Shown piece by piece: positions 54,454 to 64,000 of a DNA stretch of 64,000 nt; position 1 is the stretch's first letter; each line of letters starts with the position of its first letter. The DNA is from Zychaea mexicana (Eukaryota > Mucoromycota > Mucoromycetes > Mucorales > Lichtheimiaceae). The notes beneath the pieces are model-generated. The model was not told the DNA's origin. It did no database searches and was given only the letters and a program-made list of their open reading frames with translations. The position numbers were made by a program, and so were the translations under genes. The DNA lies in contig NW_026516736.1 in NCBI RefSeq assembly GCF_025766255.1, positions 168,077 through 232,076 on the forward strand, read 5' to 3'.

Positions 54454-57400
54454 ATTTCCTTTGCATTTAACACACTTTTGCTTTTAAAGGAGCAACTTAG
54501 TGCTAGCAGGTTTGACCTGATGGTCTTTTGCTTACAACAATCCTTTACGCAATGTATAGCACCAAGGGAGATCTTGGTATTATAATGCTGACTCCACCGT
54601 CAACTTTCTTCTGATTCTGTTGGTAAAGTTGCCAGCCAATGTCGGTGGGCCGTTCTCATGTTCCGTCTGCTTTGGAAAGCAGGGCAATCGTGTGCTTTTT
54701 GTCGCCGTCGATCCATCTCGTAAATCCGTCCTTCGTGTTGGAGAACACGTTAAAAGCTAATCGGTGAGTTTGGTACCTTACAATCAGGTTGTTCTAGTTG
54801 AGTGCGTAGAGTAGCGAGGAACGCAATAAAAAGACACTGGTTTTCGTGCCCTGCTTTTACTGCAACCGCCGAATCTTTCCCGATGATGAAATGGACGTTG
54901 GATTGTTTATTTTTTGCAACTTGTTGTCCTTTGATTACGAGTCGACAAACGGTGAATCTCTGTATTTTGGTGTCTGCTTATTACCATCGCTACACTGCTT
55001 GAGTGTATAGCAGTTACCATGCCTTTTCAATCAAGTACAGGATTGGTACCTGAGATCCGGACTCGGGGTTCCCATATAAGAAGCGGAGATGGTGCACAAG
55101 GTGAAACACGGATCGACACTATATACTACAGCGGCATGACAGCGACCGTGTGTGTTTCCATAGTGTCAATCCAACGATACTTCTTTTACTTTTGCTTTGG
55201 CACAGCAAAGAACAAAGGAGAAGCAGAAGGGCTTTGCAAAGCCAATCACGTGATGGGGCGACTGCGCTTGAAAACCAGTCTTGACCTGCTGATCCACTAG
55301 CGTGTGACTTTTTTTGGTTTTTGAAAAAGTATAAATACAGGTCTATTTTTCAGAGCAAGGATTTCTTTATGCAGTAGCACCAACAGATGTTTGGGGGCAT
55401 CGGTGTATACTTTTCCCTACGGGGCCCCATAGGAAAATGACAAAAAGCACATTGGTGTGCACCACCAAAAGACAAAATCAATAACACAAAAAGTGTTGTT
55501 GAAGTCTAAACTATCTGATTGTGCGTGTCTCCTTGACCAATAAGGTGCACCACTACAAAAATAAATAAGAAAATGATAAAAATGAATAAACACAAAAAGT
55601 GTTGAAGTTGCAAAGATCTGTTTGGTTATGGTTCCATGACTACGTATAATTTTGAAAGAGAGATTCGTAGGCTACAGTAATGGCAGCACCTTCAAAGCTG
55701 CCGTCTGACTATCAAAGCCGTTACCCTTGTCGTTGGACTTTGTCTTCCTGAATGTCAGCTCCACTGTATATAAAAAAAAAGGGAGTCCACCGTGAAGCAC
55801 AGATCGTTTCGCACTGAAACATACACTCGCTTGTCATTTTAGCAGCGTTGACTACAATGACACTGCAGTTGTTTCAATAGGCATTTCAATCGAGTTACAC
55901 AATTACGAACATTGATTGTTCTTGCAAAAGCGTGTACATAGTACGCACGAGATGTATTTGCAAGCGTAGATCTTAGATAAACCCTGCTTCTGCAGTTAAT
56001 GAGATTGTTACATTCTGCGAAAGTATCTATATCTACGGTTTCCTGACTTTGCACAGATGGTCTTTGCAGTTTTCAACTTTACAAGTGCTCCTCATTACAG
56101 AGTAAATGATTTCGAGTATATTCTTTACCAAATAAATCATGAAGCTCTATCGTGTATTTTATCTATACACGCTCTCTTGCATAAGAGCTTTCCGATGAAG
56201 TTGGACAACAACTTTAGTAGCCTTAAAAGGCTTGCTTGGTGCATAGAGTACCTGCAAGCCTCCCCGTTATTTGATCGGATGTTAACTTGAACTTGTGCCT
56301 TTCTGTTGGATACTATATAATGACATGGCAACTATGTAGGTATTTCAAACATGCAGACCACAAAGCCCAAGAACAGTATTAAATCAAAATGTTAATTTAG
56401 GTGGTTTCAGATTATGCATTATATCATGCATCACGATTGTTTTTGTCGTCGTAAGGTTAGAGATGTACGCACAAACTGCCAGGATAACACACGCCAAAGC
56501 GGTCGTTCTGTATATATCATCTAACATTAAAGGTTCAACTCGATACTTTTTAAACATATTACCAAAAGCACCGTCTGTAGACACTAGCACCCAAATTGCT
56601 ACCCAGCTACACGCATCCACAATCGTCACTCGTTAATCTCGCAGATCTTCATTCTAGTATGATACTCAAACCTCCGACAGTATCCCTCCTTATGTGGCAA
56701 AAACTTATACGGAGGCATTGGTTTTGGGCTATGCCGGGTGCTTTCCAATTGTGTCTTAAGTCAATGACGTTATCGCGAGACCATATTCAAATTTAGGCTG
56801 TCTAAATTTGAGCGTACAGGTGGCTTGATAAAAGGCGTGATATTCCCGAGGGGTTGATACCATGAAATGCTATGTATAAAAAGAAGTTATGATATATATT
56901 TTACGAGAATGGCTATATGCAACAATCCCTTGTCTTGACCAATTTTTCCTAGCAAAAGTAAGTGTTATTCTGAACTGATAAGAAAGATATGTTTATTCTA
57001 CCAATGTTAGTAAGTTTACGTCCGTGGTAATGATAGCCCCTTATTCTTTTGCTTCTAGTTTAAGTTTCTGCTTTAAATGCCAAGGCTGTGCTGCAGTTGC
57101 TGTTGCACTGACTCGTTGTACTTTATGATTATCCTTCGTAATTTTTTGCTTTTGTATAACGGTATTGTTGTTGTATCACTCATCAGCTACATCCGTTGTA
57201 TGATGATCTCGTCATCTCTTCTTGTGGATCACGGACGTCATTTTTGATTAGAGGTATGGATAAGTTCTTTGCGATTACAAACTCGAGAATCTTGATTTCG
57301 TTACTGTTGTTTGAAATATTGAAAACATAACGTGGATTTTGTGACGTTAGCTACCGATGAAATTGATGGCAACATATCACCATGTGTTTTGTACTTACAG

Positions 57401-57560
57401 TTAAAACTACTTTTCCATAATTGGTCCACTTGTATAGGTAATGCCTATCGTTGTTTTGATGTTTGTCTTGAATGCAATTGTTTGTCTTCAGCCCGGAATT
57501 GATACAAGTGCATTCGTATCTTAAGAAACGTATTGCCCTTGTATCATAATTTTCCATAAG
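54454..57560. other. gene-poor stretch
   Basis: Several ORFs of 60-95 codons occur (for example 55019-55300 plus and 56384-56629 minus, the latter with two hydrophobic segments), none with a recognisable domain or good splice context. An imperfect repeat of CACAAAAAGTGTTG occurs near 55488 and 55589. Confidence 0.35.
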
Positions 57561-57584
57561 CTTGCTCTAGGTGCTGCTTTTTGT

Positions 57585-57733
57585 CGTTCTTTTTTTTCTG
57601 TTCTCGAGTTGCCTTTTTTTTGCAGCATTTGCCTTGCAACTCGTGTCTTGTATATATATATTTTTCTTTTTGTTTTTTTTTTCTGGTTTTTTCCCTTTCT
57701 GTTTCTTTTCTGATTTTTTTGTGTTTCTTTTTC

Positions 57734-57766
<33 letters not shown>

Positions 57767-57780
57767 CTTTTCCTTATTTA
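57585..57780. repeat. pyrimidine-rich TTTTC/TTTTTC tract
   Basis: About 190 bases of T-rich sequence with repeated TTTCTTTT units. Apparent Phe-rich (plus) and Lys-rich (minus) ORFs are artefacts of composition. Confidence 0.85.
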
Positions 57781-59670
57781 CGGGGTCTATCATTACCTGG
57801 ACATTAACTTACCAAACATCTGTAGTGGGAATATATTCGTGAGAGATCTCGTTGACTGGTATATAGGAACATGCAGGGCTCTACGACAAAGCAATGTGAG
57901 CACAATTGCGTAACATTACAAGGTGGATCAATTGCTTTTTGCCACTAATTCTTACCGTGATGCTTTTCTAAATGCCTATTGCCCCTGGTATATCTTGCTG
58001 TCTGTAGCTAATTTTCTTGAAGCATGTGTCTGCATCTCTTGAGGACGCATTAAATAGCAATATCGCTCGGCCGCCACTTTTGCTAATGGATGGTTTGAAG
58101 TTTTGATGAATATATGTGGTATGTCCCAATGACGTTTGTTGTAATCCTTTTAGAGCACTGCACAATTACCCTTTTTCGTCTTCTTCACAAATGATCTTAT
58201 TGTCGTCGCATGATAATTGAGCGAGCAATATGGATGCTGGTCGACAATCACGTGTGTTTCATTGATGTACCTTGAGTGTGTATGTGCATATGTATCTTCC
58301 ATCTTGACTTTGAAAGATGTATTGACTGCTTCCGCTTGCCACCGATCAGGTTTGTAGGATCGTCTCTCTCTCACCAATGTATCGTAGACTGCATACTGGT
58401 GGTAGGCTCTTCTTGATTTCCGCTTTGTTGGTATACAGTGCCGTCGTGTGGATCTGAATTTGATGGGCCACTTGATGATGACGCCTTCAAAGCCAATGTC
58501 GTGTTTGATGCGCCTTACGAGCGAGACCTTGTATTGTTTAAAATAGCTGTGTCCTGTGTTTGATTTGCGGTTACTACAGCTGCGTTTTCATTCACCACGC
58601 GTTAACTGCCTCACAACCATAGCAAGAATGAAACCGTCACATATGATGTGATGCTAGTTTGTTCACTTACTTGTTCGCATTGGTATCCTTGACCTTTCCT
58701 GTCGTCTAAACCCGTGATGCTTAGTTGTATGGAGGTCATCGCCAAGGTTTTGAATCGCCTTTACGATTCCTAAGCAGATAATAGATATGAGCATACCATT
58801 GTTTTTGACTTGATATCGGTGTCATCAGATAATCATGCGCACTTACTTTCATTTCATAAAGTAGCAAGTAAAATGACTAATTGTGCTGCCTACGTCGTTT
58901 CTTGTCGCTCTTGTTGCCTCTGATGTGTGGTTGTCGTTACGCTGCATACTATAGTATCGCCAGATTATGTATGTTTGACATAAAAGCGTTCCCATGGCTT
59001 CTTGTTCTCTTCAACGATAAACGATCAGAAACGGACGAAACTTGTCATGTAATTGAAATGTTGTTGACCGCTTGATTGTTCGATAAGTGCCAGATTCCAG
59101 GGTTTAGTTGCCACCTTCCTGCCTTGGTTGATGTTGCCGTCCGGAGCTCTTGATATCTTATTGTCCAAGATGAAGATCTGCTCGAAAGCTTGTTCTGTTC
59201 CCGCTGTTGTCATTTGTTAACGCAAATGTTGTTTGCCTGAGTTGTTGCCACCAAGTTGGATGTCATCAACGCCGATGACGACTATTTTGTTGCGTCGATG
59301 TTGTCGCATGAATAAATCTTGCTGTTTGTTGTCATAAGCAGAGGTGACTCATCATCTCGATTCGACTGTAGCAATTGTCATTTGCAATGTTGTCAATTCT
59401 TCTTGCTCTTGTGCTTTTTGGTTTATGTCTACAACGTGCCGATACCGCTCTTTTTGATGTGTTGTTCCGAACAGTTCCTTTCCGTCCTAACGTAACTTGT
59501 TGGAATATTCGAGTTGAACCGTCAGCCATGCTGATGTCTCTTCGTTGCTACGAATTCTTGCTTGTTATCCGTACCACTGAGTTGCGCTACTTCTTGATGT
59601 GATGATAAAATTGCTGCGCTGAAACATGTGATTCACTGTTGCACGCTTTTTCGTGATGGGCATGCATTTT
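57781..59670. other. no gene recognised
   Basis: Short ORFs without motifs; TGTTG/GTTGC-rich sequence from about 58880 to 59580. Confidence 0.35.
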
Positions 59671-59681
59671 GACAAGAGAAA

Positions 59682-59905
59682 ATCAAGCCAAAGACGGGAT
59701 TCTCCGAATCCTCGATTGACACAAGGGTGCTTTTGTACTCGGCTAGTCTGAAATTGGCGCCACCCCACCATGACGGCATGTAGGCACATGCATACTACCA
59801 CACGCAACGACGACGTAATCAAGCCAAAGACGGGATTCTGCTAATCCGCGATCAGCGCCAAGTTTTTTTACTCGGCTAGCCTGGAAAGCTGGCGCTCTCC
59901 CAAAT
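59682..59905. repeat. two tandem copies of a ~95-base unit, spacing about 137
   Basis: AATCAAGCCAAAGACGGGAT followed by TACTCGGCTAG and GGCGC occurs at about 59682 and 59818. The copies are about 80% identical. They fall in the C-terminal end of a minus-strand ORF. Confidence 0.7.
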
Positions 59906-60243
59906 GGCAGCGTACTACCACCGCACCGCTCTCGCCAGGACAACCCCAGCCCGGACACCCCAGCTTCAGGCACCCGAAGCAGAGGGTAAGGGTTATGAGA
60001 CAGAAGGATACTCACTTCCATAGCAGAGGGACAGCTAACTGCTACCCAGGCCCCCTGAGGGATCAGACGCGGTTTAGGCGTAAACACATTCCAGAGGACG
60101 ACCGAGAACCGTGCTGTGGGGTCGGTGAGGTGGTAATGCTTGTGGAACAATGCTTTGTGGTACTGTCGACGCAGGAGTACCACGGGGCGTCTTTTGAGCC
60201 AGTGTGAACCAATGGAGCAACCACGACTAAATAAATGCCACAA
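59743..60243 (-). CDS. unknown 166-codon ORF, possibly retrotransposon-derived
   Basis: An open minus-strand frame with WLKRRPVVLLRRQYHKALFH and HLTDPTARFSVVLWNVFTPK. The basic, His-rich start resembles peptide sequence from fungal retroelement tails in style only; no catalytic motif is visible. The last 50 codons run through the tandem duplication. Confidence 0.25.
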   Translation of the reverse strand: MWHLFSRGCSIGSHWLKRRPVVLLRRQYHKALFHKHYHLTDPTARFSVVLWNVFTPKPRLIPQGAWVAVSCPSAMEVSILLSHNPYPLLRVPEAGVSGLGLSWRERCGGSTLPFGRAPAFQASRVKKLGADRGLAESRLWLDYVVVACGSMHVPTCRHGGVAPISD

Positions 60244-60275
60244 TGCAAAGACGGCTTTAGGTCCTACATGGAGCT

Positions 60276-60336
60276 GCTCCCCTCCCTTGTATTAGCAATC
60301 ATCGAAACGATTGACTGCTACAAGGAAGGGGGATGG
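60276..60336. other. imperfect stem-loop
   Basis: CCCCTCCCTTGTA, TTAGCAATC, a short loop, then GATTG, CTGCTACAAGGAAGGGGG can pair over roughly 20 base pairs with small mismatches. It could be a terminator, an RNA element or a remnant of a palindromic transposon end. Confidence 0.4.
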
Positions 60337-60339
60337 ACG

Positions 60340-61434
60340 ACTAGCAAAAATACTTTAAATTAGTTAGTACATCATGCTCACTTTGTTTTCCTTTATTACG
60401 TGAAAGTAAAGATGATCAATACGTGCCTGCAAACAGAGCCATGGTCTACCGGGCCGCTCCATTGTACATTCCTGCTATGCAAGGTGTCACCCACGTCCTC
60501 CAAAACCGACAAACGACAATGCAATGTTCCTAGCATCACTATACAGCACAGCGGTGGTGCCACAGCCATCTAGTCCAAAGTCATCGTGAAACATGCGCAG
60601 AGGCCCCCTATATCTCCCTATACAGGCGATAGCACAGTGCCTTGCCACAGCCTTCCATCTCAGCCCTTACCTTACTCTGGGTACCCTCCACTGCACCCCA
60701 TCGCCTGACGAAGGCGGAAGCCGCCAGACCAAACACCAGAAGCATCGCAGCCGAACCGACCACGCAAAGACCTAAAGAGCATGGATCCAATCAGTAAATA
60801 TATGCCTTGAATCTGAGACAGCCTTCTTTGAACTACATACCAAAACAGCCCACGCAAAAGAGCCGACCAAAGACGGCCCAAACGAACCACCCCAGAAGCC
60901 ATGCAGAGAAGGCACCACCGAGGAACCGACACATCACCACGACGCCGACGCGCCAACAAACCAACGCCAACAAGCGGGAAGAAGAGGATAAAGCAGGAGC
61001 CGGTAGAAAAGAACGGAAGCAGGAAAAGGAGGGCCTATTAAATCGACCAGCCAGCAATGTTAGTTTTCATCTTTCTCAGGCAGCAATGTGTTTGAAGCAG
61101 GCTTAGTAAAACGAGAGTTGACTTTGTTACCAATGCTATACGGAATACTGAATACTGAAACTGAATACTGAATGTTTTTTGAGGGTTTTGACTTTTGAAT
61201 TGTTTTTTGGGTGCTATTAGAATTTGTACGAAAAAGAAGAAGCCGGTATCAATGAGCGCGTTTATGATAGGAAAGAAGCAGAAGCACAAGACAGCAGAAA
61301 CATTATACTTACCTTTTGTGGTGTTTTTTGCTTTTTTTGTTGGGATCTATCATAACAGAAAGAATAGACGTGTCCAAGTCAGTGAACGCGCTCAATAAAA
61401 AGGTCAATGTAGAGTAGCTTACTTTATGGTTTTT
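60340..61434. other. no gene recognised
   Basis: Arg/Lys-rich plus-strand and Leu/Arg-rich minus-strand ORFs at 60590-61110 are complements of one another; neither is supported. Confidence 0.3.
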
Positions 61435-62067
61435 TTAGTACCACCAGGGGTACGAAGGAGGAACCCAGTCTACGTGCATCAGATTGCTCTGATCGTCGTC
61501 GATCTCCATGTCGTCGCTGTCAATGTCCATGAGATCACCAGCATATGGGATCTCTTCGTCCTCTTCTGGCACAGGCGCCTCTTCAGTCTCTTCGTCTTCG
61601 GCAACCTCAACCATCGGAGGAGCGAGAGCGGGGAAGAGGACAGGAGAAGCGGGAGCAGAATGGTGAGGAAGAAGAGGGGACGGCGGCAAGACGGGAGAAT
61701 GCAAAGGACTGAACTGCGGTGATGGTGGTGGGGACGAACCCGCACGCGACAGAGCACTGGACGCATCATCATTGTTGCCGAGGTCAATGATGAGGGAGGA
61801 GTCGGAAGAGAAGACGGTGACAAAGGAGTGGTGTGAGGCCGTGCTGGCGTTATCGAAGCTGAAGGTGGGTGTAAGGACGGGCGAGAATTGGGGTGGCGCG
61901 GAGGAGATGGTGGAACGGGAATGGTATGAAAGATGTGATGCCGCGTCAGGGTCGTAGGGGATGGTGGACGCATCGTCGTGGTCGTAGGGGATGGTGGACG
62001 CATCGTCGTGGTCGAAGTTGTAGTAGCCTGTGGCTTGGTCGTAGGTGTTTTCAGCGTGAGTGCTCAT
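61435..62067 (-). CDS. Ser/Pro/Asp-rich intrinsically disordered protein, 210 aa
   Basis: A complete minus-strand ORF starts MSTHAENTYDQATGYYNF, with three tandem copies of a ten-residue unit related to DHDDASTIPY at residues ~20-45. A Ser/Pro-rich centre (SSPPPSPQFSPLHSP) and a strongly acidic C-terminus (EDEETEEAPVPEEDEE, then DSDDMEIDDDQ) precede a WVPPSYPWWY end. No domain is recognised. A low-complexity acidic protein could be a transcriptional or chromatin-associated factor, but this is conjecture. The biased codons could also produce a long ORF by chance; the complementary frames are also fairly open. Confidence 0.4.
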   Translation of the reverse strand: MSTHAENTYDQATGYYNFDHDDASTIPYDHDDASTIPYDPDAASHLSYHSRSTISSAPPQFSPVLTPTFSFDNASTASHHSFVTVFSSDSSLIIDLGNNDDASSALSRAGSSPPPSPQFSPLHSPVLPPSPLLPHHSAPASPVLFPALAPPMVEVAEDEETEEAPVPEEDEEIPYAGDLMDIDSDDMEIDDDQSNLMHVDWVPPSYPWWY

Positions 62068-62834
62068 CGTAAAAGTACGGAAGAATGGACAAACTGGTAA
62101 AGAAGAGAAGAAAAAGAAAAACGCGTTTTTTTGTATCCTGCTTCCTTATCTATACTTGCTCTGATCTGATTTGATTTGATATGCACAAATAATTTCCTTT
62201 TTTGGGTTGCCTTGCCCGATGATCTTTTACTACCCACATTAAAGATCCTTCTTTATGACTTATGGGACCTTTGAAGCAGACAACTGGAAGCTTGTTTTCG
62301 AAGAGCTATACAGCAGAAAAAAACCTTTTTGTTGCCATGGCATTCGGGGTTGTGACATTTCCTGTTCCTGAAAGCTGCTTGTTGCCATGTCAAGTATGTC
62401 AAAAAATTTATTTTATTGTATTCGTCGCGTCACGCATTTTGGTCAATTCCGAGTGGAATGGCGGCTGTTCTTGCGAAGACATTCGCAAAGCTTTTTTCAC
62501 ACAATTGCAACCAGCACAATGTACAGGCTCCTGGCAACACGTACATACCAGGACCTTGTCTTTCTGCGGCTCTGTGGCCAAGTTACGATGCTTTTCGTGC
62601 AGGGTCTCCATCGTACTTTGCTATCATACTCGGCCTCTATATGCATAGACCGTTCGTGCTGGCCGTGAAAATAAAATTGGGGGTGTAGGGAGTGTGTGGG
62701 GGGAGGACATCGGAGGGGATCCCGAGCTTGGAGACATCACTGGTACACGACGCTGTTGAATACGCTTGATAGAGTTTTCCACATCCTGGGAGGTAGACTA
62801 CTTGTCCATTTTAGCCTCGCATCGAACTCAGGCG
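62068..62834. other. no gene recognised
   Basis: A minus-strand frame (62611-62408) with CTCCQEPVHCAGCNC hints at a zinc-binding remnant. No full gene. Confidence 0.3.
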
Positions 62835-62987
62835 GTATACTTATAATTATAAGTATTTAATAAAACTATTGGTAATCAATTACTCATGTGTAATTAAAAA
62901 TCTTTGAAGTAAAAAAAAAATTGAATTTTTTTTAATTAAGAAAATAAAAACATCCATTTTCTCTTACCATTTCAATAAATTTTTAAA

Positions 62988-63490
62988 ATGGTAATTTTAA
63001 ACACAGAAATTCTTGTATCTACTAAATCCTTAACTAAAAGTATAAGAAATCTTATGGAAGAGGTTATGAAGGAATATTTTGATGATGAAGTGTTGGTAGA
63101 AAAAAAAGAAAGTAAGATGAAGATTATGGAAAATAAAATAAATGAAAAAATGAATAAAGTTAAAGATAAACAATTTTGGTACTTAAATAGTAGTGAAAAT
63201 GTTTGCACTTTCATACATAAAAGAGGTAAGAAAGAAGGTCACATGTGCCACAGGAAGATTAGAACTAATATTGGAGATAACAAGCTTGATTATCTATGTT
63301 CTAGTCATAGTAAAATTCATGTGCCCAAGAAAAAAAATAAAAAAAATTGTTTTACCACCTTGCATATCTATTGATAATGGTAATCCTAAAAAAGATTTAA
63401 AAAAAGTAAAAAAAAAAAATCAAAAACAATATATGTATGTAATAGCGGCAACTTTAACCTAGAATATATTATAAAAAGCTTATTACATTA
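62988..63490 (+). pseudogene. element B accessory protein, copy 2, frameshifted
   Basis: Identical to copy 1 up to KKKNKK except one Thr-to-Lys change. One extra A in the run near 63345 then shifts the frame to a stop at 63374, while the rest of the original protein reads in another frame, and another A-run differs near 63412. The zinc motif (CTFIHKRGKKEGHMC...CSSH) is retained. Confidence 0.75.
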
Positions 63491-63569
63491 ACTGCGGACG
63501 TCATACATACAACAATATATCCTATATAGATATTCATTTATATATAGGAGGGGAAGATTATCGAATTAT

Positions 63570-64000
63570 TTATAATACACCAAGATTATTATTTTTAATA
63601 TATTCATTTAACATTTCCTTTTCATTAAATTTATCTATTGTTAGCCAACTATTATCACTATCGGAATAATCTTTCCATTTAACTAGAAATGTATATAAAC
63701 CATCTTTAAGTTTATGGTCAACAACAGCTTCAATTTGATAGGATTTATAATTTTTTTCCTTTTGTTTTCCTTTTAATTTTCTTTTTTTAGACCTTTCATT
63801 GAATTTAGGGACATCTTCACCTTCACTTGAAATATCTTTATGATTATTAGAATCTTCATCTGAAAACTCATCAATAACCATATTATTTCTGATACATTCA
63901 TATTTAGAAATTCATTTGTAATTCAAGCATTTTATCTAATTTATCTTTATTTTGCTTATCATTACTTACTACAATATCTAATAATTTTTTTCAACAGGAA
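63570..64000 (-). pseudogene. element B transposase C-terminus with chromodomain, copy 2, partial
   Basis: The chromodomain (SYQIEAVVDHKLKDG, FLVKWKDYSDSDNSWL) is intact at 63570-63770. Upstream, one-base losses at about 63889, 63907 and 63990 relative to copy 1 break the frame. The DDE core would lie beyond the window. Confidence 0.75.

Larger units (their letters stand above)
62835..64000. mobile_element. element B, copy 2 (direct orientation), runs off the right edge
   Basis: From GTATACTTATAATTATAAG (62835) the sequence follows 42788 onwards at about 97% identity through the accessory ORF and into the transposase tail. Differences include several homopolymer length changes. Flanks outside differ, confirming 62835 as the element's left end. 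Confidence 0.88.

Noticed and set aside
57571..57913. Phe-rich and Lys-rich ORFs on opposite strands
   Set aside because: Pyrimidine tract; no real gene features.

Overview
The window reads as nuclear DNA of an early-diverging filamentous fungus, most likely Mucoromycota (Mucorales-like). Supporting signs are short (43-105 nt) GT-AG introns in a well-conserved RVB1 gene, an RNAi-type RNA-dependent RNA polymerase, Cryptons carrying a GCR1_C DNA-binding domain, and a very dense, nested mixture of decayed DNA transposons and LINE pieces. No rRNA, tRNA or CRISPR array was recognised. All family assignments are made by eye from motifs; no database search was possible.

Layout. 1-5.0 kb is the only ordinary gene space: the 5' end of an RdRP gene (minus strand, running off the left edge), an intact five-exon RVB1/pontin ATPase, and a broken MATE transporter. 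5.1-13.4 kb is transposon debris: a LINE tail, an essentially full-length Mutator-like element (6233-9975) with 123-bp terminal repeats, an 8-bp target duplication and an OTU protease domain, a hAT pseudogene and a LINE endonuclease piece. 13.4-17.7 kb is an AT-rich two-gene element with an IS1595/Merlin-type transposase, into which a pogo element has jumped. 17.8-23.05 kb is one multi-exon gene of unknown function (PD-(D/E)XK-like motif), interrupted by two fold-back elements, a Helitron fragment and an intronic MITE.

24.5-38.4 kb is a second PD-(D/E)XK-like gene split by an about 11.3-kb imperfect palindrome (about 26410-37752). The palindrome arms carry genes typical of linear mitochondrial plasmids: two small membrane-protein genes in each arm and, in the right arm only, a decayed phage-type RNA polymerase. 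Each arm also has a 22-bp minisatellite, and a hAT-type MITE lies between the arms. 40.1-48.6 kb is a nest: a decayed Crypton whose 5' end is cut by an AT-rich DDE/chromodomain element, whose transposase gene is in turn split by an apparently intact Crypton (44613-48058). A second, direct copy of the AT-rich element starts at 62835 and runs off the right edge. 48.6-62.8 kb is gene-poor: an ACGTACTT-rich MITE with an 8-bp target duplication, a possible 73-aa two-exon gene, a Ser/Pro-rich disordered protein, simple repeats and weak ORFs.

How the parts relate: apart from RdRP and RVB1, nearly everything is a mobile element or a host gene broken by one. The insertion order can be read at several points (Crypton in DDE element beside an older Crypton; pogo in the Merlin-type element; pogo MITE in plasmid RNA polymerase; plasmid palindrome in a PD-(D/E)XK-like gene). 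The most unusual content is the mitochondrial-plasmid palindrome and the two AT-rich two-gene DDE elements with their accessory proteins.
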